A stretch of 64,000 bases of DNA, from contig CAWGSQ010000002.1 in the NCBI GenBank assembly GCA_963825345.1, positions 1 through 64,000 of the forward strand, written 5' to 3'. A program made the translations under genes and the position numbers. This stretch comes from JACVRW01 sp963825345 (lineage in GTDB: Bacteria; Actinomycetota; Thermoleophilia; Solirubrobacterales; Thermoleophilaceae). Under the pieces are notes generated by a model, which saw only the letters and a program-made list of their open reading frames with translations, ran no database searches and was not told the origin of the DNA. Positions within the stretch are counted from its first letter, which is position 1. Every line of letters begins with the position of its first letter. This document shows, in pieces, positions 11,040 to 20,561 of the stretch.

Positions 11040-11495
11040 ATGGCCCACTGGAGCGCGACAACCACCACCAAAGCGAGCCCCGAGCAGCTACTCGAGGTGC
11101 TCACCCACCCAGAGGAGATCCGGCGCTGGTCGCCGGTGGACTTCGATCTCGACGACCTCGACAGCAGTCGGCTGGCACCGGGGACCCGTGCGCGGGTGAC
11201 CGGCAAGCTCGCCGGCGTGCGGGTCGGGTTCGACGTGGAGGTCCACGCCGCCGACCACGACGTGCTCGAGCTCTCGGCCGATGGTCCGGTTGGGCTGGAC
11301 GTGCGCTACGAGCTCGCGCCCGCGGACACGGGCTCCGAGCTCTACGCCTCCGTCTCGCTGCGGCGCGCCGGCGGCATCACCGGCCGGCTTGTGGCCAACG
11401 CGACGGCGGCGCTGCTCGCCGCCGGCGCACTCGAAGGGGCTACCGGGCGGATCGCCCAGGCGGCCGAGGGCCAGCGCGAGCTGGTCGCCGCATAA
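11040..11495 (+). CDS. SRPBCC (START-like) family protein
   Basis: 151-aa cytoplasmic protein of the polyketide-cyclase/START-like superfamily, which forms a hydrophobic ligand pocket. It shows the helix-grip pattern: N-terminal strand (WSATTTTKASPEQLLEVLTH), a central antiparallel sheet and a long C-terminal helix (residues about 120-148). The start at 11040 is supported by GGGAG about 10 bases upstream; 11007 is the next in-frame option. It is the first gene of a run with the ABC transporter that begins 18 bases downstream, so it may bind or sense the transported lipid-like substrate (inference). Confidence 0.8.
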   Translation: MAHWSATTTTKASPEQLLEVLTHPEEIRRWSPVDFDLDDLDSSRLAPGTRARVTGKLAGVRVGFDVEVHAADHDVLELSADGPVGLDVRYELAPADTGSELYASVSLRRAGGITGRLVANATAALLAAGALEGATGRIAQAAEGQRELVAA

Positions 11496-11513
11496 ACCAC
11501 ACGAGGAGAACCC

Positions 11514-12275
11514 ATGTACAACGACTCAGCACTCGTCGCCCCAATCGCGCCCACCAGCGTGGCTGTGGCGGCTGACAACCTCGTCCGTCGCTACGGCGAG
11601 GGCGATTCGGTGGTGGAGGCCGTGGGCGGCGTCTCGCTCGACGTGCCCGCCGGCCAGTTCACCGCGATCATGGGCCCGAGCGGCTCAGGCAAGTCCACCC
11701 TGATGCACCTGCTCGCCGGCCTCGACCGCCCCACGGAGGGCACCGTCGAGATCGGTGGTCAGGACATCACGACGATGGGCGACAAGCGGCTCACGCTGCT
11801 GCGTCGCAAGCACATCGGCTTCGTATTCCAGGCGTTCAACCTGGTCCCGACGCTGACCGCCGAGGAGAACGTGACGCTGCCGCTCGCGATCGCCGGCAAG
11901 AAGATCGACCGCTCCTGGGTCGATGCCGTGATCGAGCGCGTGGGTCTCGACGACCGCCGCTCGCACCGTCCGGCAGAGATGTCGGGCGGCCAGCAGCAGC
12001 GCGTGGCCGTGGCACGTGCCCTCGTGGCCGAGCCGACGGTGCTGTTCGCCGACGAGCCCACCGGCAACCTCGACTCCCGCACCAGCGCCGAGGTACTCGG
12101 CCTGCTGCGCGACGCGGTGAGCGCCTACGGGCAGACCACCGTGATGGTGACCCACGACGCCCACGCGGCGGCCGTGGCCGACCGTGTCCTCTTCCTCGCC
12201 GACGGCCGCCTGGTCTCGGACGTGGAGGGTGCCAGCGAGGACGAGATCATCGAGACCGTGAAGGAGCTGTCATGA
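11514..12275 (+). CDS. ABC transporter ATP-binding protein (MacB/LolD-like)
   Basis: 253-aa ATPase with Walker A (IMGPSGSGKSTLMHLLAG, near residue 50), Q-loop (GFVFQAFNLVPTLT), the signature MSGGQQQRVAVARAL, Walker B (VLFADEPTGNLDS) and the H-loop (MVTHDAHAA). It has a clear AGGAG Shine-Dalgarno sequence. The stop overlaps the permease ATG (ATGA, 12272-12275). The family powers mechanotransmission at the membrane or extrusion of peptides and lipids rather than import. The divergent two-component operon is the likely regulator, an arrangement common for antibiotic-stress ABC systems. Confidence 0.96.
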   Translation: MYNDSALVAPIAPTSVAVAADNLVRRYGEGDSVVEAVGGVSLDVPAGQFTAIMGPSGSGKSTLMHLLAGLDRPTEGTVEIGGQDITTMGDKRLTLLRRKHIGFVFQAFNLVPTLTAEENVTLPLAIAGKKIDRSWVDAVIERVGLDDRRSHRPAEMSGGQQQRVAVARALVAEPTVLFADEPTGNLDSRTSAEVLGLLRDAVSAYGQTTVMVTHDAHAAAVADRVLFLADGRLVSDVEGASEDEIIETVKELS

Positions 12276-14806
12276 CTCGGGTAGCGCTGCGCGGAATCAC
12301 GACGCGCCGTCTGCGGACGGTGCTCACCGCCCTGGCCATCGTGCTCGGGGTTGCGATGGTGAGCGGCTCGTACACGCTCACCGACACCATGCGCGGGGCA
12401 GCCGACTCGCTGTCGAGCTCCGCGTACGACGGAACGGCCGCCGTGGTCTCGGCGAAGACCGCGTTCAAGGTCGACGAGGAGTTCGCTGTTCGACCCTCGA
12501 TTCCAGCATCCGCCCTCGCGCAGGTGCGTGATGTAGAGGGCGTCAAGAAGGCCGTCGGAAGCATCAGTGACGAGGCCCGCATCGTCGGCAAGGACGGCGA
12601 CATCGTCGGCAGCGGCCCCTACTTCGGCGTCGGGCTGGACCGGAACGCCGGCGCGCTCTCGCCGTTCAAGCTGAAGGAGGGCCAGTTCGCCTCAGGCCCA
12701 GGCGAGGTCGTGATCGACGCCGGCACGGCTGACCGTGAGGGCTACTCGATCGGCGACTCGATCGCGATTCAGGCCCGCGGGCCCGAGCGGAAGGCCGAGG
12801 TCACCGGCATCGCCACGTTCGGCGACGTCGACTCGATTGGCACGGCGACGTTTGCCCTGTTCGACCTCCAGGCCGCGCAGACGCTGTTCGACAAGTCCGG
12901 CCGCTACACGGAGATCCTCGTGGACGGGCCCAGCTCGGTCCGCCAGCAGCTCTCGGAGTCGCTCGGCGGCTCGCTACAGGTCCAGACGGCCGCAGCGCAC
13001 GACCGCTTCACGCTCGACGGCCTGAAGACGTTCGTGAAGTTCCTGAAGATCCTCCTGCTCGTGTTCGGCGGGATCGCCGTGGTGGTGGGTGCGTTCACCA
13101 TCTACAACACGCTGTCGATCACGGTCGCGCAGCGCTCGCGTGAGCTCGCGCTGTTGCGTGCGCTCGGTGCCACGCGGCGCCAGGTGCTGCGCTCGGTCGT
13201 GGTTGAGGCGCTCGCCATCGGCACCATCGCCTCGGTGATCGGCCTGGTGGCCGGCATCGGCCTGGCGAAGCTGCTGAGCGGAGTGTTCGCCTCGGCGGGC
13301 ATCGACCTGCCATCCACGAGCACGGTCTTCGGCGCGCGGACGATCATCGTCTCGCTCGCCGTGGGGATCGTGGTCACGGTGCTGGCAGCGCTCGGCCCGG
13401 CGTCGCGTGCCACGCGCGTGTCACCGGTCACGGCCATGCGCGAGGGCGCAGAGGTCCCGGCCGGCAGGATCGGCCGGCGCGCGACGCTGTTCGCGGCGAT
13501 CGCAGGTGTGCTGGCGCTGGGTGTGCTCGGGCTCGGCCTGTACGGCCCGGGTATCGAAGCGGAGGGTCGCTTGGCGCTGCTCGCGCCCGGCTCGCTCCTG
13601 CTGTTCATCGCGGTGGCGCTGATCTCGCCCCGGCTCGTGCCTCGCCTCGCGGGTGCACTCGGCCGGCCGGGCCAGCGGATCGCCGGCGCGGCAGGCGGGC
13701 TCGCCCGCCGCAACGCCATGCGCAACCCGGGCCGCACCGCAGCCACGGCCGCCGCGCTCATGATCGGGATCGCGCTCGTCGCGTTCTCGGCGGTGCTCGG
13801 CGCAGGGTTGCGCGAGTCGACCAAGGGCGCGCTCGACGAGCAGGTCCGGGCCGACTACGTGCTCGTCGGCCAGGACGGCTGGTCGCCGATCGACCCGCAG
13901 GCCGCGAAGGCGGTCGCGGGGCTACCGGGTGTGGACGTCTCCACGGGCCTCGTGCAGGACAGCGCTCGCTCCTTCGGCAAGGAGATCTCCGTCGACGGCG
14001 TGGACGAGACGCGGATCGCGTCCGTGTTCGGCTTCGACTGGGAGAAGGGCTCTGACGACGCGTACGCGGAGCTCGCCTCCGGCGGCGCGATCGTCACGGA
14101 CCGCTTCGCCGAGGATCACGACCTCGGGGTGGGCAGCCACTTCCAGGTGACCGCGATCAAGGGAGACAGGCTCGACCTGAGCGTGGCCGGCATCTCGAAG
14201 CCGGACAGGTTCGATCCGCTCGCCACGGGCGAGGTCACGATCGCCAGGTCGGCGTATGACGAGTCGTTCACGGCCGAGCGCGAGCGTTATGCGTTCGTGG
14301 CGGCCGACGGCGCGTCGCGGCCGGCGCTCGAGAAGGCGCTCGCAGCCTTCCCGGACGTGAAGCTCCAGTCGAAGAGCGAGTTCCAGACCGACCAGTCCGC
14401 GTGGGTGGACCAGATCCTCGGGATCTTCTACGTCCTCCTCGGCCTGGCCGTGATCGTCTCGCTGTTCGGCATCGTGAACACGCTGGCCCTCTCCGTGCTC
14501 GAGCGCACACGTGAGCTCGGGATGCTCAGGGCCATCGGGATGAGCCGCCGCCAGGTGCGGCGGATGATCCGCCACGAGAGCGTCGTGACGGCGCTCATCG
14601 GAGCGGTGCTCGGGATCGGGGTCGGGCTGTTCCTGGCCGGCCTCGCGACCACCGCGCTGAGCGACGAGGGGCTGCGCTTCGCGGTCCCGGTGGGCTCGCT
14701 CGTGGCCTTCACGGTCGTGGCGGCGGTGGCCGGAGTGCTGGCCGCCATGGGCCCGGCCCGCCGGGCCTCCCGCCTCGACGTGCTCAAGGCACTGCAGTAC
14801 GAGTAG
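12272..14806 (+). CDS. FtsX-like/MacB-type ABC permease (double FtsX)
   Basis: 844-aa permease with two FtsX domains. There is an N-terminal transmembrane helix, a large extracytoplasmic domain (residues about 45-240), three helices ending near 400, further helices at 400-470 and another helix at about 495, a second extracytoplasmic domain (510-690), then three C-terminal helices. The two halves share the motif in RSRELALLRALGATRRQVLR and RTRELGMLRAIGMSRRQVRR, each next to a membrane helix, where the ATPase docks. This is the actinobacterial large-permease form partnered with the ATPase just upstream. The 3' end overlaps the convergent gene by 23 bases. Confidence 0.95.
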   Translation: MTRVALRGITTRRLRTVLTALAIVLGVAMVSGSYTLTDTMRGAADSLSSSAYDGTAAVVSAKTAFKVDEEFAVRPSIPASALAQVRDVEGVKKAVGSISDEARIVGKDGDIVGSGPYFGVGLDRNAGALSPFKLKEGQFASGPGEVVIDAGTADREGYSIGDSIAIQARGPERKAEVTGIATFGDVDSIGTATFALFDLQAAQTLFDKSGRYTEILVDGPSSVRQQLSESLGGSLQVQTAAAHDRFTLDGLKTFVKFLKILLLVFGGIAVVVGAFTIYNTLSITVAQRSRELALLRALGATRRQVLRSVVVEALAIGTIASVIGLVAGIGLAKLLSGVFASAGIDLPSTSTVFGARTIIVSLAVGIVVTVLAALGPASRATRVSPVTAMREGAEVPAGRIGRRATLFAAIAGVLALGVLGLGLYGPGIEAEGRLALLAPGSLLLFIAVALISPRLVPRLAGALGRPGQRIAGAAGGLARRNAMRNPGRTAATAAALMIGIALVAFSAVLGAGLRESTKGALDEQVRADYVLVGQDGWSPIDPQAAKAVAGLPGVDVSTGLVQDSARSFGKEISVDGVDETRIASVFGFDWEKGSDDAYAELASGGAIVTDRFAEDHDLGVGSHFQVTAIKGDRLDLSVAGISKPDRFDPLATGEVTIARSAYDESFTAERERYAFVAADGASRPALEKALAAFPDVKLQSKSEFQTDQSAWVDQILGIFYVLLGLAVIVSLFGIVNTLALSVLERTRELGMLRAIGMSRRQVRRMIRHESVVTALIGAVLGIGVGLFLAGLATTALSDEGLRFAVPVGSLVAFTVVAAVAGVLAAMGPARRASRLDVLKALQYE

Positions 14807-15764
14807 CGAACCGTCGCCTGCCCACCGCCGCCAGCAGCAAGAGGGCGGCGGTGGGCGCGGCGATGGCGAGCCAGGGGAAGCCCGCCTCATCGGACGCCAC
14901 GCGCGGACGCGCCGCCGCGCGACGGGGGATCAGCTCGTGTGTCGAGGTGTCGACGCTCGCCAGGACCTCCGTGCCGGCCAGCACGTCGAGCCGGCCGTCG
15001 CTCGGTCTGAGCTTCAGGTCTCCGAGGCCGTTGCGGCGCCCCGCGAGCAGGTCCATGTCGATGCAGACCGCCTCACGGCGCTCCGTGTCGAGCGCATGGA
15101 TGAACGGATGCTCGGTGCCGTCGTAGAGCGTGTACGCCCAGCGGCCGTCCAGCCCCATCGCCCTCGTCATCGGGAAGCCGCTCATGTCCTCGTCGGGCTC
15201 GCTCGGGTCGACGATGCGGCCGGGGAGCATCCGCCGCGCGGCCAGGTCGTACGCGCGCACCGAGTACTGCGTGGGGTCGCGTGGGTCCGTGTAGCGGATC
15301 ACGAACATCGTGCGCCCGTCCGGGGAGATCGCGTCGAAGCTGAAGTTTCCGCGCAGGTTCAGCACCCGCCGGATCCGAAGGCGCCTGACATCTACGACGG
15401 CCAGCGTCGTGGTACCTCCCGGGAGCGCCCTCCGGGGCTTCGTCAGGACAAGCGTCTGCCCGTCCGCGGACAGGCCGCTGGGCGAGCCGTCGTTTGCCAC
15501 GACGGGAACCGAGAACCTGCCGGCCAGGCGCGCCCTGCGAACGACACCGAGGCCACCCGGAAATGTCTCGACGAGCTTGGTGTCGCGGCCCGCTCGGCGG
15601 GTCACGTAGGCGAGCTTGCTGCCCGGCGCCGACACCGGTGCGGCGTCGATTCCACTGCTCGGCGGAACCTTCCCGCCAGCGACCGCTGACGGAACGCCCA
15701 CCACGGCGGCGAGCACCACGACAGAGATGGAAGCGCTGGTGGCCAGACGGCATGCGGGGCTCAT
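14784..15764 (-). CDS. Membrane-anchored beta-propeller-like protein, function unknown
   Basis: 326 aa with an N-terminal signal peptide (residues about 1-29, ending in AVAGG), a body of repeating strands resembling WD40/TolB-like blades (for example SAPGSKLAYVTR, SADGQTLVLTK, SPDGRTMFVIR, GLDGRWAYTLYDG), and a C-terminal membrane helix (LAIAAPTAALLLLAAVG) with a basic tail. It is predicted to face outward and be tethered by the tail. No catalytic motif is recognised. It converges on the ABC permease with a 23-base overlap, so a link to the transporter is only positional. Confidence 0.7.
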   Translation of the reverse strand: MSPACRLATSASISVVVLAAVVGVPSAVAGGKVPPSSGIDAAPVSAPGSKLAYVTRRAGRDTKLVETFPGGLGVVRRARLAGRFSVPVVANDGSPSGLSADGQTLVLTKPRRALPGGTTTLAVVDVRRLRIRRVLNLRGNFSFDAISPDGRTMFVIRYTDPRDPTQYSVRAYDLAARRMLPGRIVDPSEPDEDMSGFPMTRAMGLDGRWAYTLYDGTEHPFIHALDTERREAVCIDMDLLAGRRNGLGDLKLRPSDGRLDVLAGTEVLASVDTSTHELIPRRAAARPRVASDEAGFPWLAIAAPTAALLLLAAVGRRRFATRTAVP

Positions 15765-15869
15765 GTCTCTACTACACGGCGAGAACCCGAACAGGTCCGT
15801 GCGCGGCCGCAGCGGTCCGCCCGCCGTCGGCGGAATCGTTGTTGCTCAGATCGCCGAGCGGCAGGGTGC

Positions 15870-16814
15870 CTAGGCGGCGATCGCGGCGCCGGCCGGCAGC
15901 TCGAAGCGCTCCGCCACCTCGGTGAGGATGTCGAGCATGGCCTCGGTGGCGGGCGAGCGGTAGCGGCCGGCCAGCGTGGCGGCGGCGATCTTGCGCGTGG
16001 GCGCGCCCTTGCCGAGCGAGCGCACCACGATGTCCTCGCGCACGTTCGTGAGCGAGAGCGCGGGCAGAAGGGACACGCCCACGCCGGCGGCGATCAGTCC
16101 CTGGACGACGTTGTAGTCGTCTGACTGGAAGCCGATCTTCGGCTCGAAGCCGGCCGCACTGCAGGCCGCGAGGTGCAGGCGTCCGCACGGGCCGGTGGTG
16201 TCGTTCTGGATCCAGACGTCGTCCGCCACATCCTGGAGGCGCACGCGCGACTTGCGCGCCGCCGGATGGTCACGCGGCAGGGCGAGGTACATCGGGTCGT
16301 CGATCAGGTGGCGCAGCTCGATGCCCTCGTAGAGCCGCTCGAACTCGGGCTGCGACAGGTTGCGGAACTGGAATACAAGCGACACCTCCAGCTCGGCGGC
16401 CCGAAGCATCTGCACCGCCTCCTCGGGCTCCTGCTCGGCGAAGTTGAGCTCGACCTCGGGATAGCGGCTCTTGAAGAGCGCCACAGCCGGGGGCAGCAGC
16501 GACGCGCCCGCGCTGGGGAACGACGACAGGCGCACGCGGCCACCGCGAATTCCGGCGATCGCCTCCAGTTCGGCCTCGGCGGCCGCCAGGCGCGAGATCA
16601 CCACCTCGGCGTGCTCCACCAGGGTCCGTCCCGCATCCGTGAGCCGCACGCCGCGGCTGCCGCGGTCCACGAGCGTGGTGCCCGCGCGCTTCTCGAGGGC
16701 GGCGATCTGCTGCGAGATGGCGGGCTGCGTATAGGAGAGGGCATCGGCGGCCGCCGAGAAGGAGCCGTGCTCCGCAACGGAACGAAGAACCCGCAATTGC
16801 TTGACGTCGAACAT
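15870..16814 (-). CDS. LysR family transcriptional regulator
   Basis: 314-aa regulator. The N-terminal winged helix-turn-helix (residues 1-60; LRSVAEHGSFSAAADALSYT) is followed by a linker helix and a periplasmic-binding-protein-like effector domain (about 90-300). A TAAGCT hexamer ends 6 bases before the ATG, suggesting a leaderless transcript. It is divergent from the mini-GNAT gene; LysR proteins usually control the divergent neighbour. The effector is unknown. Confidence 0.93.
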   Translation of the reverse strand: MFDVKQLRVLRSVAEHGSFSAAADALSYTQPAISQQIAALEKRAGTTLVDRGSRGVRLTDAGRTLVEHAEVVISRLAAAEAELEAIAGIRGGRVRLSSFPSAGASLLPPAVALFKSRYPEVELNFAEQEPEEAVQMLRAAELEVSLVFQFRNLSQPEFERLYEGIELRHLIDDPMYLALPRDHPAARKSRVRLQDVADDVWIQNDTTGPCGRLHLAACSAAGFEPKIGFQSDDYNVVQGLIAAGVGVSLLPALSLTNVREDIVVRSLGKGAPTRKIAAATLAGRYRSPATEAMLDILTEVAERFELPAGAAIAA

Positions 16815-16820
16815 AACTAC

Positions 16821-16826
16821 AGCTTA
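16821..16826 (-). promoter_or_regulatory. Leaderless-type -10 (TAAGCT) for the LysR gene
   Basis: Ends 6 bases before the ATG at 16814. It overlaps the left arm of a separated inverted repeat, AGCTTATCGG (16821-16830) and CCGATAATGCT (16871-16881), which also covers the divergent promoter. A regulator bound there could control both genes. Confidence 0.45.
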
Positions 16827-16849
16827 TCGGAGCCGACAGCAGTCTGAAT

Positions 16850-16878
16850 TTGAACTTATGGCCCGCGTTGCCGATAAT
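16850..16878 (+). promoter_or_regulatory. Sigma-70-type promoter TTGAAC-17-GATAAT
   Basis: -35 TTGAAC (16850-16855), a 17-base spacer and -10 GATAAT (16873-16878). It reads toward the gene at 16917, which has its own AGGAG, so this transcript is leadered, unlike most in the window. Confidence 0.65.
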
Positions 16879-16916
16879 GCTTAGAGAGAGATCGAACCTT
16901 CAACCCAGGAGCTCAC

Positions 16917-17207
16917 ATGAACAACACCGCCCTCACCATCCGCCGCGCTACTGCAGACGACACGTTTGCCCTCAGGCGACTCGCAACGATCGACAGCGCC
17001 TCCCCACCGACTGGCGACGTTCTGCTCGCCGAGATGGGCAACGAGCTCTGGGCCGCGGTGTCCGTCGATACCGGCGCCGCCATCGCGGATCCGTTCCGCC
17101 CGAGCGGTGACCTCGTGGACCTGCTCCGCTTCCGCGCCGAGCGCGTGGGCGGCCATCCCCACATCCGGCCCCTCGCACGCCTGCTGCCGCACGCGCACGC
17201 GGCCTAG
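16917..17207 (+). CDS. Small GNAT-like N-terminal domain protein, function unknown
   Basis: 96-aa protein. It begins with the strand-helix pattern of a GNAT N-terminus (LTIRRATADDTFALRRLATI) and a strand pair (GDVLLAEMGNELWAAVSV) but stops before the acetyl-CoA-binding strand 4, so it is unlikely to be an active acetyltransferase. The middle (IADPFRPSGDLVDLLRFRAE) and a His-rich tail make up the rest. AGGAG lies upstream of the ATG. A good sigma-70 promoter precedes it, the LysR gene is divergent, and two GC-rich hairpins follow. It is a monocistronic unit whose role I do not recognise. Confidence 0.75.
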   Translation: MNNTALTIRRATADDTFALRRLATIDSASPPTGDVLLAEMGNELWAAVSVDTGAAIADPFRPSGDLVDLLRFRAERVGGHPHIRPLARLLPHAHAA

Positions 17208-17240
17208 CACTAACGCTCAGCTCCAACCGCCGTGCGGCAA

Positions 17241-17261
17241 GCAGCGGGCGTGGCCCGCTGC
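17241..17261. terminator. GC hairpin, 9-bp stem with 3-base loop
   Basis: GCAGCGGGC, loop GTG, GCCCGCTGC is a perfect stem in the convergent gap between 17207 and 17322. It has no T-run. It is likely the first half of a bidirectional terminator pair. Confidence 0.6.
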
Positions 17262-17276
17262 GCGCCGATGGCATCT

Positions 17277-17305
17277 GACGGCGGCCCTCCCCTCGGGCCG
17301 CCGTC
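17277..17305. terminator. GC hairpin, 11-bp stem with 7-base loop
   Basis: GACGGCGGCCC and GGGCCGCCGTC form a perfect 11-bp stem with loop TCCCCTC. It lies between the convergent ends of the mini-GNAT and the small membrane protein, and TCGGTCGTTCTGG follows. It is the strongest terminator candidate in the window. Confidence 0.75.
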
Positions 17306-17321
17306 GGTCGTTCTGGTCCCT

Positions 17322-17804
17322 CTAGACGGCCGGCGGGGGCGGCGGGTCCGCGGCCGGCGTCATCCGTGCGGTGGGGGTCTCGGTGTTCGTGCGCCAGCCG
17401 CCGTAGGTCACGGCCGCCGCGCCGATCAGCGCGATGAAGATGCCGACCTTGCGGGTCAGGTCGACCTCGTCCGGCACGTCGCCATCGACCGGGATGTCGA
17501 TGATCCGGAAGAGCACGAGCAGCACGGCGAGCGCACCGAGCCCGAGCAGGATAACCGGCGCGGGAATATCCGCCGGCAATGCGCCCGCCGCCCGGGCCGC
17601 AACGATCGCGATCGCAGCGATTGAGATCAGGAACAGGAGGATGTCGATGAAGCCGAGGGCCTCCCATCCGCTTCCACTCTCGCTGGCGCTGAAGCCCGCG
17701 ATGTCCACGCTGACCCCGTACCACGGAAGGAACAGCGATATCAGGAGGACTATGCCTCCGACGCCGGCGATGATGTCGCCGGTCGTGAGTCTGGATGTAT
17801 CCAT
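17322..17804 (-). CDS. Small four-helix membrane protein, function unknown
   Basis: 160 aa with four predicted transmembrane helices (about 13-30, 55-73, 80-98 and 120-137), a first-loop LPWYGVSV motif seen in small actinobacterial membrane proteins, and a Pro/Thr-rich cytoplasmic tail. No catalytic motif was seen. TATCGT ends 6 bases before its ATG, so a leaderless transcript is likely. It stands alone between the hairpin pair and the AHCY-like genes. Confidence 0.7.
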   Translation of the reverse strand: MDTSRLTTGDIIAGVGGIVLLISLFLPWYGVSVDIAGFSASESGSGWEALGFIDILLFLISIAAIAIVAARAAGALPADIPAPVILLGLGALAVLLVLFRIIDIPVDGDVPDEVDLTRKVGIFIALIGAAAVTYGGWRTNTETPTARMTPAADPPPPPAV

Positions 17805-17810
17805 GGCGCG

Positions 17811-17816
17811 ACGATA
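17811..17816 (-). promoter_or_regulatory. Leaderless-type -10 (TATCGT)
   Basis: Ends 6 bases before the ATG at 17804; no Shine-Dalgarno sequence lies between. Confidence 0.45.
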
Positions 17817-17839
17817 TGTCGCGCGCCGGTCGGCTCCGC

Positions 17840-19099
17840 TCAGCTACGCAGCCCTGTGGCCCAGGAGCTGAGGTATTCCTCCTGCTCGGGCGTCAGGGTG
17901 TCGATCCCCACACCGAGCGATTCCAGCTTGAGCCGCGCGATCTCCTCGTCGATCTCCTTGGGCACAGGCAGCACTCGGTTCTCGAGCCTGTCGCCGTCCA
18001 CCGTGAGGTGCTCGACCGCCAGCGCGAGGTTCGCGAAGCTCATGTCCATCACTGCGGCCGGATGGCCCTCGCCGGCGGCGAGATTGACCACCCGGCCGCT
18101 GGCCAATAGGTGCACTCGCCTGTTGCCGAGATCGTATTCCTCGACGAGCGGCAGGACCTGTCGCACGCGTCCGGCGGCCAGCTCGCGCAGGTCGTCGAGG
18201 TCGATCTCCACGTCGAAGTGGCCCGCGTTGGCGAGCACCGCGCCGTCGCGCATGCGCTCGAGGTGCTCGCGGCGCAGCACCGAGCGTGAGCCGGTGACCG
18301 TGACGAAGAGGTCCCCGCGCTCGGCGGCGTCGAGGGCGGGCATGACCTCGAAGGCATCCATCCGGGCCTCGAGCGCGCGCAGGGGATCAACCTCGCAGAC
18401 GATCACGGTCGCGCCGGCGCCGCGGGCCCGCTGGGAGATCCCCTTGCCCGTGGCGCCGTAGCCGAACAGCACGAGCGTGCGACCCGCCAGCAGGATGTTG
18501 GTGGCGCGCAGGATGCCGTCGAGTGCCGACTGACCGGTGCCGTAGCGGTCGTTGAACGTGCGCTCGGTGCGCGACTCGTTCACGGCGACCACGGGGCAGG
18601 CCAGGCGCCCGTCGGCCTCGAGCCGGCGCAGGCGGAGCGTGCCGGTGGTGGTCTCCTCCGCCCCACCCCGCACGGCCTGACCACGCTCGTGGATGAGGAT
18701 GAGCAGGTCGGCGCCGTCGTCCAGGGTGATGTCCGGCTGCCAGTCGGCGAGCGCGTGCACGTGCTGCGCGTAGGTCTCGATGTCCTCGCCGCGCCGCGCC
18801 TGCACGGGCACGCCGAGGTCCACGAGCGCGGCGGCCACCTCGTCCTGGGTGGTGAGCGGGTTCGCCGAGCAGAGCGCCACCTCGGCGCCGCCGGCGGTGA
18901 GCGCCTGCATCAGGTTCGCCGTCTCGGCGGTCACGTGGAGGCAGGCCGCGACCTTCACGCCGTCGAGCGGCTGCCCGGCCCGGAAGCGCTCGCGGATCGA
19001 GCGGAGGACCGGCATCTGGCCCTCCGCCCACTCGATCCGCCGCAGCCCCTGCGGGGCCAGCGACGGATCGGTTATGTCCTGTTGGGGCCGGCCAGGCAT
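17840..19099 (-). CDS. Adenosylhomocysteinase-like paralogue with altered active site (short form)
   Basis: 419-aa member of the SAH hydrolase family, short form without the internal ~40-residue insert or the C-terminal HYRY tail. NAD-binding Rossmann motif GYGATGKG is at 213-220. Compared with human AHCY, His55, the Asp131 region (LDDGAD), Glu156 (EETTTG) and the substrate-closing His (AGHFDVEID) are kept. The segment around human Lys186-Asp190-Asn191 (TKSKFDN) reads TERTFND here: Lys186 is Glu179, Asp190 is Asn183 and Asn191 is Asp184. These residues bind the ribose 3'-OH and support oxidation, so the usual reaction is doubtful; a different substrate or a regulatory role is possible. It lies 34 bases downstream of canonical ahcY, across a stem-loop. 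Confidence 0.85.
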   Translation of the reverse strand: MPGRPQQDITDPSLAPQGLRRIEWAEGQMPVLRSIRERFRAGQPLDGVKVAACLHVTAETANLMQALTAGGAEVALCSANPLTTQDEVAAALVDLGVPVQARRGEDIETYAQHVHALADWQPDITLDDGADLLILIHERGQAVRGGAEETTTGTLRLRRLEADGRLACPVVAVNESRTERTFNDRYGTGQSALDGILRATNILLAGRTLVLFGYGATGKGISQRARGAGATVIVCEVDPLRALEARMDAFEVMPALDAAERGDLFVTVTGSRSVLRREHLERMRDGAVLANAGHFDVEIDLDDLRELAAGRVRQVLPLVEEYDLGNRRVHLLASGRVVNLAAGEGHPAAVMDMSFANLALAVEHLTVDGDRLENRVLPVPKEIDEEIARLKLESLGVGIDTLTPEQEEYLSSWATGLRS

Positions 19100-19112
19100 C
19101 AGCGGGGGGCCT

Positions 19113-19130
19113 GGGGGGCGCGAGCCCCCC
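19113..19130. terminator. G/C stem-loop with GCGA tetraloop between the AHCY genes
   Basis: GGGGGGC, GCGA loop, GCCCCCC: a 7-bp stem capped by a GNRA tetraloop, directly after the ahcY stop and before the AHCY-like ATG. No T-run is present. It may attenuate transcription or protect the 3' end of the ahcY message. Confidence 0.55.
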
Positions 19131-19133
19131 GGA

Positions 19134-20557
<1,424 letters not shown>

Positions 20558-20561
<4 letters not shown>

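Noticed and set aside
19113..19130. Stem-loop between the AHCY genes as a SAH riboswitch
   Set aside because: It is a single 7-bp hairpin with a tetraloop and no pseudoknot partner or conserved core; it also follows rather than precedes ahcY.
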